The position numbers were made by a program, and so were the translations under genes. 64,000 nucleotides of DNA. Source: Vibrio inusitatus (lineage in GTDB: Bacteria > Pseudomonadota > Gammaproteobacteria > Enterobacterales > Vibrionaceae). Within the stretch, counting starts at the first letter, position 1. Each line of letters starts with the position of its first letter. The stretch lies in the NCBI GenBank assembly GCA_024346935.1, contig AP024879.1:1-64000 (forward strand), given 5' to 3'. Of the stretch, positions 17,717 through 25,774 are shown one piece after another. Under the pieces are notes generated by a model. That model searched no databases and was not told the origin of the DNA. It saw only the letters and a program-made list of their open reading frames with translations.

Positions 17717-17998
17717 TTGTCTAAAGTGACGTTGGAAGGGCACATCTTAGTGCCCGTTCAAGATTTGAAACAAATTCTTGAAGCTTTGCCTGAGCATATA
17801 GAACTGACTCAGGCTGAACCTGGCTGTATTACTTTCCATGTTCAACAATCGTCAAGAAAGCCTCATCGCTTTGATGTTTATGAAGTGTTCATAGATAGAG
17901 AAGGTTTTGAATATCATCAGAGTCGAGTAAAAGAGTCTCGCTGGGGAGCCATCACCTCTAATGTGATTCGACATTACCAAGTCTCACAGGAAAGTTAA
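17717..17998 (+). CDS. ABM-fold (antibiotic biosynthesis monooxygenase-like) protein
   Basis: 93 residues with the single-domain dimeric ferredoxin-like pattern of the ABM superfamily. It begins VTLEGHILVPVQDLKQILEA, then has QAEPGCITFHVQQS and RFDVYEVFIDREGFEYHQSR with the central E-x-x-x-D. The start is TTG at 17717, two bases after the gcvT stop, so translation is probably coupled. Members range from quinol monooxygenases to small detoxifying enzymes, so the substrate cannot be named. Its place between gcvT and an FAH-family hydrolase suggests a one-transcript unit, but how it relates to glycine metabolism is unclear. Confidence 0.82.
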   Translation: MSKVTLEGHILVPVQDLKQILEALPEHIELTQAEPGCITFHVQQSSRKPHRFDVYEVFIDREGFEYHQSRVKESRWGAITSNVIRHYQVSQES

Positions 17999-18003
17999 TT
18001 ATT

Positions 18004-18627
18004 ATGGCTCTCAATCAGATTACTTTTAAAGATCACTCTTTCGTTCCAAGCAAGATTCTTTGTGTTGGTAGGAACTACGTGGCTCATATTGAAGAGCTTG
18101 GAAATGAAACTCCCGATAATATGGTTGTTTTCATGAAGCCTAACTCTTCTCTTAGTCAGCAGTTGAATAGTTTTCACGATGAGCCGTTACATTATGAAGC
18201 TGAATTGTGCTTTTTAGTGAAAGAGGGAGAGTTTGCCGCCGTCGCTATTGGTTTGGATTTGACGAAGCGAACAACACAAAGCGCGCTTAAAAAGAAAGGG
18301 CTTCCGTGGGAGCGATCCAAAGCATTTGATGGTTCAGCCATATTATCTGAATTTGTTGAGTTTGATGGTCACAGCCAAGACCAAGACTTATCTTTGGAGC
18401 TTTGGATTAATGATAAGCTTGTTCAGCAAGGTAACGTGGGGTTGATGTTGTATCCGCCACACATTATCAAAGAACAATTGGCACAGTTTGTGACCCTTGA
18501 AGAGGGGGATGTCGTTATGACAGGCACACCTAAAGGCGTTGGTATTGTAGGCAAAGGCGATTCTTTTGTCGGCAAGGTAATGCAAGGTGGACATTGCCTT
18601 GTTGAACATTGCTGGGTTGCACAGTAA
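18004..18627 (+). CDS. Fumarylacetoacetate hydrolase (FAH) family protein
   Basis: 207 residues, the short FAH form (YcgM/FAHD1-like). Visible features are KILCVGRNYVAHIEELGNE near the start, the metal-binding glutamates in HYEAELCFLV, KAFDGSA with the third metal-ligand Asp, and VMTGTPKGVGIV in the C-terminal half. Such enzymes act as acylpyruvate hydrolases or oxaloacetate decarboxylases; which one cannot be settled. It starts 5 bases after the ABM-fold gene and ends the gcvT transcript. A palindromic repeat copy begins directly at its stop codon. Confidence 0.9.
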   Translation: MALNQITFKDHSFVPSKILCVGRNYVAHIEELGNETPDNMVVFMKPNSSLSQQLNSFHDEPLHYEAELCFLVKEGEFAAVAIGLDLTKRTTQSALKKKGLPWERSKAFDGSAILSEFVEFDGHSQDQDLSLELWINDKLVQQGNVGLMLYPPHIIKEQLAQFVTLEEGDVVMTGTPKGVGIVGKGDSFVGKVMQGGHCLVEHCWVAQ

Positions 18628-18702
18628 TACCAATCGAAAAACTCTGCCTTGTTCTCAATTCTTTTTCCTGAGCCATTTCTGAATACTTACAGTGATTAGT
18701 AT
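18627..18702. repeat. Short copy of the palindromic element (copy B)
   Basis: Begins ATACCAATCG at the stop codon of the FAH gene and ends ACTTACAGTGATTAGTAT. It matches the outer part and right half of copy A with an internal deletion of about 85 bases. Confidence 0.65.
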
Positions 18703-18744
18703 GATGTTTTTCATGATAAAAGATGATCTTAAACACTGAGAATA

Positions 18745-18790
18745 AAAAGCCCCCTTTACTTTGATTAGCCAAAGAAAAAGAGGGCGTAAT
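18745..18790. terminator. Hairpin between convergent FAH and PL6 genes
   Basis: GCCCCCTTTACTTTG pairs with CAAAG...AAAGAGGGC around a six-base loop with a small bulge. The flanking A and T richness suits termination in both directions. Confidence 0.65.
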
Positions 18791-18829
18791 TATTACTAGC
18801 TAATCTATTTTATAGTTCACTTATCTTAC

Positions 18830-21493
18830 TTATTGCGCATTTACTCGCTTAACCAAACGAACTTCATCGAAGTAAGCACTTCCGTCAGCATCAGGAGTAC
18901 CTTTATAAGTTAAAGTAAACGCATCCAGTCGAACTTCTAGTTCGTCTTCTGACTGCTGAGCTTCTACTGCAGTCATATCTGATGTGTCAATTTCGATATA
19001 AGCAAAGATTTCTGCATCAGTATGGCTGCTACTGTTTAAGTCTAGAGATACCTGTTTAAAGTGTGATTTATTGGTGCCTTGCGCCGCATCATCAAGTTCA
19101 CTTACGTGCACTCGCTGCTCTGCAAAAACAACGCCATCGCTGTCTTTCAGACCAAAATGCAGTGTGGTTACAGATTCGTCACCCTTCTGATCACTGTAGT
19201 AAAGACCAAATATCATGTCAGTGTTGACTGGAATACCAGTGATTTGTTGACTGATACCAGGTGTTGCTGAATAGTCATTTAATTCATTATCTTTAAATCG
19301 TACACGCGCGGATTTGCTTGAGAATGCTGAATCACTTGACGAGCCGACATCACCTTTACCAGCATTGCTGTCTTCTTCAGTAGTCCAAAAATCCGAGATT
19401 CCGTCAGCAAAATTACCATCCTGAACAGTATCAATGGTTACTTCATTGGCAAGCGAAAGAGATAGCGTACCTGTAGTTTCATTACCGGTTGTAAATTCGT
19501 GAATAACCAGTTCGTAATTGCTATCAGATGCTTCACCATCAAAAGTATTCGCTCCTACACTGATGTTATATTGACCTTTAACAAATGCTGATACAGCGTA
19601 ATTCGTATTTGGTGTCAATTCTACTGTTTGGTATAGAGCGTCATCACTGCCCACAGCTAAGCTTGAGTTGTAACTAAAGGCATCTTGATTAGTAATGGTA
19701 CCTTTGCCAGACCAACCTTCAGTGCCATCAGCAAATGCATAGTTTGCAATTACTGTTTCTTGGATGATTGCAGCTGGTTTCTCGTAGTTGTAAGACTGAG
19801 GACCGACATCTTCATAAGTTAGAGGACTAAGTATTGCTTCGCCATCAGTTAAATCATCAGCACCTGCAAGCGTGTCTTCATTTCGGTCTAGGCCATCCAT
19901 ATCAGTGGTTACTGCAGCAAATTCACCTTTATCGTAATGAGTTGCGTCGATATTAGATGCTTCCGTTGGACGATATAGCTTATTGATATCTTGTTCTAGT
20001 TCTGGGCTGTAGAAATTGTCAATTACCACTTCATCAGTATCAGCAAATGAATCACCATGAACGATATTACCCACAACAACAGAGTTACTTGACCAACCAC
20101 GATCAGTGTCAACAAAAACCGAACCAATAGCTTTGTCAACGACGTTATTAGCGAAGTAGATTTGTTGTGGTTGCTTAGACTTGCCACCACCATCAATGTT
20201 AATGCTATTAACGCTATTTACCACTGTGTTAAATGCAACATGAACGTTTTCTAATTGTTGGTATCCATTGCCACCGTCACCAGCGCCATCACTACCTAGA
20301 AGGACAATACCACCATGGTGAGATGTCGATTTATAACGAGCACCTTCGATGTAGTTGTTAGTCACTATGTGCCCGTCATCAACGAGTCTTAGACCGCCAG
20401 AATATGGGAAACCATCCCCAAATACAAAGTTGTTGGCAATTAAGTTGTGATTACCGTGGCGATTAGTAATAGAACCGTAGCTGTTACGCACTGTGTTTTG
20501 TGCGACTACGTTTTGGGATGCTTTATTGGAAATAACTTCAGCTTCGCCTTGGATTTGTTCAAATAAGTTGCCGACGACAAATGAGTTGCCCGCATATTGG
20601 TGAGTTTCACTCAAACCAGTACGAATAGCTTCATAGTCATTGTCGCTGCTACTTGCATACATTTTGCCTTGAGTAGGTGGGCGGTTTGCAAAGTAGTTAG
20701 CATAAATAGTCGTGTATTCTGCAAGACCAGCATTGCCTTCTTCAAGAAGTCCACTTTCACGCACTAGAGAAACAATTGGATTACCTGTTGTTTTGCCACT
20801 GAAGATATTGTGATCAATCCAGTTATGTTGGCCATAGAGTGCAACCCAAATGCCGTTTTCTTTTTCATCACTCAGGTTTTTAGCACCATCAATATTAACG
20901 AATACGTTTTCTGTAATCCGACAGTTGTTACACATCTCTGATGAGCTAAAGCGAGTTTCTAAAAGCTTACTGCTCCCACTTTCACCACCTTCAAAAATAA
21001 GCCCTTGTAATTGAACGTATTCACCGCCCATAACAATTTTTGCTTCACCACCAGAAATAATGACTTGACCTGGGTTAAGGGCACGAACTTTGATTGGTGA
21101 TTCCGCTGTACCCTGACCACCAAATACAAGTTCAGCATCGCTATAGTTACCATCAGCAATACAAACTACCGTACCAGCTGTCATTGTTTTATTGTAATAC
21201 TCAGCACTCGAAATTGTTTCAGTACACTCACTAGGATCAAAACTTAGCAGTGTTTTTACGCCTTGGGGCATATCTTCGATATTAGGCACGTCTGAAGCTA
21301 CCGGAGGATCTTCAACTTCTGGCGGATCTACTTCAGGTGGATCAACTTCTGGTGGTATTGGATTAGATGGGTCAATTGGTGTTGCAGGTATATTTGATCC
21401 ATCTTCTGTGCCTGAGGAGTTATTTCCATCCTGTGAGTCGTTACAGCCAACTAATACCAAGCCAATTAATATGGCTAAAATATTCTTATTCAT
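18830..21493 (-). CDS. Alginate lyase-like lipoprotein, polysaccharide lyase family 6
   Basis: 887 residues. The lipobox LVGC gives lipidated Cys17, then a low-complexity Pro/Glu/Asp linker (PPEVDPPEVDPP) and a right-handed beta-helix of the chondroitinase-B/alginate lyase type (about residues 75-520). The catalytic pair is visible: Lys in EVISNKASQN and Arg in ITNRHGNHN, 21 residues apart, as in known PL6 enzymes. The C-terminal 300 residues hold two jelly-roll-like modules (PNTNYAVSAFVKGQYNISVG; then FWTTEEDSNAGKG), probably carbohydrate-binding. The ATG at 21493 with GAGAGGGA upstream is preferred over ATG at 21505. It should be anchored in the outer membrane. Alginate is the likely substrate. 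Confidence 0.9.
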   Translation of the reverse strand: MNKNILAILIGLVLVGCNDSQDGNNSSGTEDGSNIPATPIDPSNPIPPEVDPPEVDPPEVEDPPVASDVPNIEDMPQGVKTLLSFDPSECTETISSAEYYNKTMTAGTVVCIADGNYSDAELVFGGQGTAESPIKVRALNPGQVIISGGEAKIVMGGEYVQLQGLIFEGGESGSSKLLETRFSSSEMCNNCRITENVFVNIDGAKNLSDEKENGIWVALYGQHNWIDHNIFSGKTTGNPIVSLVRESGLLEEGNAGLAEYTTIYANYFANRPPTQGKMYASSSDNDYEAIRTGLSETHQYAGNSFVVGNLFEQIQGEAEVISNKASQNVVAQNTVRNSYGSITNRHGNHNLIANNFVFGDGFPYSGGLRLVDDGHIVTNNYIEGARYKSTSHHGGIVLLGSDGAGDGGNGYQQLENVHVAFNTVVNSVNSINIDGGGKSKQPQQIYFANNVVDKAIGSVFVDTDRGWSSNSVVVGNIVHGDSFADTDEVVIDNFYSPELEQDINKLYRPTEASNIDATHYDKGEFAAVTTDMDGLDRNEDTLAGADDLTDGEAILSPLTYEDVGPQSYNYEKPAAIIQETVIANYAFADGTEGWSGKGTITNQDAFSYNSSLAVGSDDALYQTVELTPNTNYAVSAFVKGQYNISVGANTFDGEASDSNYELVIHEFTTGNETTGTLSLSLANEVTIDTVQDGNFADGISDFWTTEEDSNAGKGDVGSSSDSAFSSKSARVRFKDNELNDYSATPGISQQITGIPVNTDMIFGLYYSDQKGDESVTTLHFGLKDSDGVVFAEQRVHVSELDDAAQGTNKSHFKQVSLDLNSSSHTDAEIFAYIEIDTSDMTAVEAQQSEDELEVRLDAFTLTYKGTPDADGSAYFDEVRLVKRVNAQ

Positions 21494-22180
21494 CGTCCCT
21501 CTCATTTCTAATAGTTATGTTTTGTGTCTATATGTTACTCAATGTATCTATTGGTCAAAAGAGATCGGCATCCCATTTGTCATACATGATTACAATATAC
21601 CTAGGGGGTGTTGAGTGGGAGTTACTGTTTATCTTATAATTATCAATGATTTAGGGTGGAATCTATCTTGGGGGTATATACTTGTTGGATGACTAGAATC
21701 TTGAAACACTTCACATTGTTAATGTATCAGGCGATTAACATTCTAAATATTCAGTTACATCTGATGGCGGTTTTGGTGGGTTTTAAACGCGGCTTTATTT
21801 TTATTGATATGAATTAAGCTTCATAAATTAATGAAATGAGTTATTTCACTGCGTAATTATGAATTAGAGATTAATCAGGAAGTTAGGAGTTGTACTAATT
21901 ATTTTATGATAATTATTTTTAATTTCATACTAGACCAATAATTGCCTTGGTTTAACACTGGAACGTCATCATTGTTCTCGTAAATATGAATTTCGATATT
22001 CTTTAGGTATACACGAAAAGGACTTTCTGAACCTTCAACTAGTGTTCGATAAAAGCCTACAACTCGGCATTATTGGCCTGAGTTGTATATCTAGTCACAT
22101 TAGAGTAAGGCCTAGAGGTGTTAAGGTCTCTCAAGATGCAACGATAGAATTAGGACTGCAGTTGAGGTTCTAAACTCGTT
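21494..22180. other. Long intergenic region, PL6 lyase / BLUF gene
   Basis: About 690 bases, AT-rich, with no supported ORF; plus-strand ORFs over 21367-21639 overlap the lyase start and are shadows. The one structure is a stem ACAACTC...GAGTTGT (22059-22086) with GG/CC extending it, about 95 bases beyond the BLUF stop. It may end the BLUF transcript. The PL6 promoter must lie in the right-hand part. Confidence 0.4.
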
Positions 22181-22606
22181 TTACTCTGATGGTAATCGTT
22201 GTTTAAGTTCAAGTAACATTTGAAAAGCACTTTCTCCGGACATTTCATATGGATTGAAATCTGGTGTGCTGGAAAATTGAAGGTTTATTAGAGCAGTAAG
22301 GTAAGATTCGGGGATGTCTCCCATAGACCAATCACCAAAGGCTCTTGTGTGGATCTCTTGAAAATAGAGAATCTGAACATTGTCGTGTCTTTCATCGTCG
22401 AGGATGCGGTTATAGGTTGAGTTTACAGCTTCTCTTGAGCCCTCTAAGCATTGTAAGAAATACTTGTTATTGTGACTGAGAAGGCCGGTTAGATGGTTTT
22501 GTTGATTATGTTTACGGGAAATAGCGAGTATGTCGTCCAAAGTGTGGGTATCACAGGTCGGAGAAAGGGTACTGATATAAATTAATCGAGTTAAAACCAT
22601 AGCCAT
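22181..22606 (-). CDS. Single-domain BLUF blue-light sensor protein
   Basis: 141 residues, short-type BLUF (FAD-binding blue-light receptor) with a brief C-terminal helix region and no output domain. Residues that define the photocycle are all present at the spacing of characterised proteins: Tyr10 (LIYIS), Asn34, Gln52 (FLQCLEG), Trp93 and Met95 (DWSMG). The ATG at 22606 is chosen; an adjacent GTG and a later ATG are alternatives. Short BLUF proteins act by binding a partner, often a regulator or a cyclic-di-GMP enzyme. No partner gene adjoins it here, so its target must be encoded elsewhere. Confidence 0.95.
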   Translation of the reverse strand: MAMVLTRLIYISTLSPTCDTHTLDDILAISRKHNQQNHLTGLLSHNNKYFLQCLEGSREAVNSTYNRILDDERHDNVQILYFQEIHTRAFGDWSMGDIPESYLTALINLQFSSTPDFNPYEMSGESAFQMLLELKQRLPSE

Positions 22607-22765
22607 CACTTCTATTTTTATTACAAGACACTATCAAATATACTCTATGTTGCTGAAATTCCTAGGACAGGCAGTACGGTTTATGTAATTGTGAATTGGC
22701 TGCGTGACACAAGAAGCATTCCCCTTTATTATCTTTTGCTTAAAGGCTAACTCTAGCCAACCTTA

Positions 22766-22816
22766 GAGACAAATCACGATTATCGCTCCCCCGGAGACAA
22801 ATCATGATTATCGCTC
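22766..22816. promoter_or_regulatory. Pair of 23-bp direct repeats upstream of the GH13 gene
   Basis: Copies at 22766-22788 and 22794-22816 are identical except one base, with 28 bases between their starts. Each contains AATCRTGATT, a palindrome in the second copy. They lie just before the ribosome site of the glucosidase gene and look like paired operator or leader elements. Confidence 0.55.
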
Positions 22817-22838
22817 ATTATTTTTATGGAGCATGATT

Positions 22839-24422
22839 ATGAATACTTGGGTTAAAGATGCGATCGTTTATCAGATCTATCCCCGTAGTTTTAAAGACTC
22901 AAATAACGACGGCATTGGTGACATCAATGGTGTTCGCTCAAAACTCGATTATCTTGAACAATTGGGTATTAACACTCTTTGGCTAAGTCCAGTTTACGAC
23001 TCTCCTTGCGATGATAATGGATACGATATTCGTGATTATCAAACCATTTTAGCTGAATTTGGCACTATGCAAGACTTCGACCTGTTACTCGAAGAGTGCC
23101 ATCAACGAGGCATGAAGTTGGTCATGGATTTAGTGATCAATCATTGCTCGGATGAGCATGAGTGGTTTGAGCAATCAAAACTATCAAAGACAGGACCATA
23201 TGCTGATTACTTCTATTGGGCTGACAAACCTAATGATTTGAAGTCAGTATTTGGTGGGTCTGCTTGGGATTATTGTGAGTCTCGCCAACAATTCTATCTA
23301 CACACTTTTAGCAAAAAGCAACCTGATCTTAACTGGGAATGTTCTGATCTCGTTTCTGAAATTGAACGAATGGTGGACTGGTGGTTGGATAAGGGAGTGG
23401 ATGGTTTTCGAGTTGACGCGATTTCATTTTTAGATAAGTCAGGTATCGAAGATGCACCCAATGGCACCTTTGCCACAGAGGCGTGTGTGAATCGACCGAA
23501 AGGGCATACACACCTACGTAAACTGATGAGTAAGGTACACACACGTGATGTTCTCAGTGTTGGAGAGATCAATGCGAGAGGTACCAGTGAGTTGTTGGAT
23601 TATGTACTCCCTTCACGAAACGAATTCCAAATGGCAATTGTATTCACACCACCAGAAATCGAAGTATTTCACGAAAATTTGAACCAGTATTACAAAGATC
23701 AAATTAAGGTTCGTATTGAGGTTCAAAGACAGGGCGCTTGGAACGCCAACTTTCTTTCTAACCATGATAAACCACGTCAAGTATCGCTTTACGGTGATGA
23801 TGGTGAGTTTTGGCTACAAGCAGCAAAAGCGTTAGCAGTACTCAATCTTACTCAACATGGAACGCCATACCTCTACCAAGGTGAAGAGATAGGTATGACC
23901 AACTGCTATTTTGATGAGATTTCTGATTATGATGACATTGATACCATTGCTAAATTTCAAGAGCAATTAGAGAACGGCTTATCAAGTGAGCAAGCTTTGG
24001 CATTGGTAAGTAAAGCCAGTCGAGATAATAGTCGAACGCCGATGCAGTGGGATAGCTCCACCTTTGCGGGTTTCAGTAAAGTTACGCCTTGGCTAAAGGT
24101 GAATGAGAACAAGAGTACGATAAACGTAAAATCTCAGGAACAAGATGCCGAGTCTATTTTGCAATTTTATAAGCAGCTGATTGAATTCAGGTTGGGTTCA
24201 GAGACATTAAAAACGGGTGATACCTCACTGCACGAGACCGCCGATCCGATTATTGCATATCAACGTCAGGGTGATAGCTGCACCTATTTAGTGATTGTCA
24301 ATCTGAGTTCTGAAGTGGTGTTAGCTCCAAGCTTACCTGAATCTCAGACAGCACGGTTGATGTTTGGAGAGGCGCTTAGTGAGTACTTACCGCCTTATTA
24401 TTTTGCGATTTATAAGTACTAA
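22839..24422 (+). CDS. GH13 alpha-glucosidase (oligo-1,6-glucosidase type)
   Basis: 527 residues, cytoplasmic (no signal peptide). The four GH13 regions are seen: DLVINHCSDEH, GFRVDAISF with the nucleophile Asp, VGEINARG with the acid Glu, and LSNHDKPR with the third Asp. The N-terminus WVKDAIVYQIYPRSFKDSNN and DNGYDIRDY are typical of the oligo-1,6-glucosidase and alpha-glucosidase branch. The substrate could be isomaltose, maltose or a related short glucoside. The ATG at 22839 has GGAG 7 bases upstream; ATG 22833 is an alternative. It is monocistronic, with direct repeats upstream and no linked transporter. Confidence 0.93.
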   Translation: MNTWVKDAIVYQIYPRSFKDSNNDGIGDINGVRSKLDYLEQLGINTLWLSPVYDSPCDDNGYDIRDYQTILAEFGTMQDFDLLLEECHQRGMKLVMDLVINHCSDEHEWFEQSKLSKTGPYADYFYWADKPNDLKSVFGGSAWDYCESRQQFYLHTFSKKQPDLNWECSDLVSEIERMVDWWLDKGVDGFRVDAISFLDKSGIEDAPNGTFATEACVNRPKGHTHLRKLMSKVHTRDVLSVGEINARGTSELLDYVLPSRNEFQMAIVFTPPEIEVFHENLNQYYKDQIKVRIEVQRQGAWNANFLSNHDKPRQVSLYGDDGEFWLQAAKALAVLNLTQHGTPYLYQGEEIGMTNCYFDEISDYDDIDTIAKFQEQLENGLSSEQALALVSKASRDNSRTPMQWDSSTFAGFSKVTPWLKVNENKSTINVKSQEQDAESILQFYKQLIEFRLGSETLKTGDTSLHETADPIIAYQRQGDSCTYLVIVNLSSEVVLAPSLPESQTARLMFGEALSEYLPPYYFAIYKY

Positions 24423-24980
24423 ATGTTAGTGCTAGCGTTAAACACTAGAGTGTGTGACGCTAGCTTTCAGTTTGCCTCTTAACCATGAACGTTTCAAAGG
24501 TCAATTTCGTAAAACTCTAGCGTAACGGCATTCCAGATTGATCGTATCGGGACGCTGTTTTTACGTTGTGCAATGATAACCACCTTGATAATGAGGTTTA
24601 TTTAAAAATATTGCATTTCACGGCCTACGCAAAGCCGGCCAAACGGCGGAAACCAATTGCACGAATAGCAAAGAAGTGTCCTAGCAAGTTAAAGAAAGTA
24701 TTAGACCGTACTGAGATCAGAAAATAGGGCTGCGTGTGAAAATTAGGCTTACATATGCAAAATAATGCTTTACAGCTTGTTTTATTGGTGTATTATCCAC
24801 TTTCACTCTGTGATTCAGAGTTATTAATGAAATTTAAAGTAAAAGCAAAACCCTCAGTATTTCTTCGTTATTGTTGTCATCCTCAGTGTTTCCTTAGCTT
24901 CATCGTAGCATTCAATAATTCAAAATTTCAGTGTATCGCAATATTGCGAAAATAAATGATTTAAAAATAAGGGACACATA
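24423..24980. other. Long region upstream of the cold-shock gene
   Basis: After the hairpin at 24431-24464 there is a GC-rich patch (about 24620-24660) within a minus-strand segment (24625-24708) that reads like a protein C-terminus but has no start. The 3' part should hold the promoter and a long leader of the cold-shock gene, as is usual for cspA-type genes. The 66-codon ORF at 24755-24955 looks non-coding. Confidence 0.45.
24431..24464 (+). terminator. Hairpin after the GH13 gene
   Basis: GCTAGCGT (24431-24438) pairs with ACGCTAGC (24457-24464), and an inner ACACT-AG-AGTGT adds a second stem. The T-richness after it is modest. Confidence 0.65.
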
Positions 24981-25193
24981 ATGTCTAACAAAACTACTGG
25001 TATCGTAAAATGGTTTAACGAAGAGAAAGGTTTCGGCTTTTTGACTCAAGACAACGGCGGTGCAGACGTATTCGTTCACTTCCGTGCTATCGCATCTGAA
25101 GGTTTCAAGACTCTAGCTGAAGGCCAAAAAGTGTCTTTCACTGTAGAGCAAGGTCAAAAAGGCCTTCAAGCTGCTGACGTAGTAGCTATCTAA
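24981..25193 (+). CDS. CspA-family cold-shock protein
   Basis: 70 residues, the standard cold-shock domain that binds single-stranded RNA and DNA and melts structure. RNP1 (KGFGFLTQ) and RNP2 (VFVHF) are intact, and the start [15 protein letters not shown] is typical. The ATG is preceded by AAGGGAC. It is monocistronic, with a stable hairpin just after the stop. Whether it responds to cold or growth phase cannot be read directly. Paralogues are usual in Vibrio, so no number is assigned. Confidence 0.97.
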   Translation: MSNKTTGIVKWFNEEKGFGFLTQDNGGADVFVHFRAIASEGFKTLAEGQKVSFTVEQGQKGLQAADVVAI

Positions 25194-25202
25194 GTTTTTG
25201 TC

Positions 25203-25229
25203 GGCGCAGATAGCTTCGCTGTCTGCGCC
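25203..25229 (+). terminator. Strong hairpin after the cold-shock gene
   Basis: GGCGCAGATAGC-TTC-GCTGTCTGCGCC: a twelve-base stem with one mismatch. No T-run follows, so it may protect the mRNA 3' end as well as terminate. Confidence 0.6.
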
Positions 25230-25434
25230 AACTTACTACTATTAATTCATAACTCTATAATTTATATCGTAACACCGTAAATAAAAAACCTCTCTCACAT
25301 CTGCAAAATGTAAATGTCGTCAAGTTAGTTATTTCCTTCGCTACATCAATATAAATATTAAATAAGCTTAACTATTTCCATGTTGAATCAAATTTCTCAG
25401 GAAAGGTTCTGTCGTATAAAAATTAAGGATATTT

Positions 25435-25518
25435 ATGTCTCGTTCTATCGGTCGTAAACGCTTTTGGTTCCAAAAAAAGTGTACAGAAAATAGTACTAAA
25501 TTTAAAAAAGTTAGCTAA
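25435..25518 (+). CDS. Candidate 27-residue basic peptide
   Basis: Short ORF with a good ribosome site (AAGGA, 7 bases before ATG). The product starts MSRSIGRKRFWFQKK and ends TKFKKVS; nine of 27 residues are Lys or Arg. It is followed by an imperfect hairpin. It could be a genuine microprotein or a leader peptide, or chance. Nothing in the sequence decides, as there is no homologue I recognise. Confidence 0.35.
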   Translation: MSRSIGRKRFWFQKKCTENSTKFKKVS

Positions 25519-25774
25519 TTACAAATACTTAGCTCTACTGTAATGTCTTAGACTCAAGCCGTTTTCGTGATCCAGAACGCTTTGAGTTAATAAGAATGTC
25601 ATTTTTACGTTACTCAATCCCCATACCAAATTTCCAATTTTTCCTCGTATCTTGCTGATCTCATTTATGAGCCCAGTTTCATTTCGCGCTTACTAACATT
25701 TGTAAATCCCTTGAATTCATTGGTCTCAGGCATTAGTTTAACTGCCAATAGTAAATGGATGTGAGAATGACCAA

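Larger units (their letters stand above)
25194..25774. other. Intergenic region between the cold-shock and M42 genes
   Basis: Contains the hairpin at 25203-25229, a candidate 27-codon ORF at 25435-25518 and an imperfect stem ACTCAA...TTGAGT (about 25552-25588) just after it. The rest is AT-rich and without recognised features. Confidence 0.45.

Noticed and set aside
21367..21639. Plus-strand ORFs of 68-90 codons
   Set aside because: They overlap the start of the PL6 lyase on the other strand and have no ribosome site.
24755..24955. 66-codon ORF before the cold-shock gene
   Set aside because: Lies where a long cold-shock leader is expected, with poor codon composition and no start signal.
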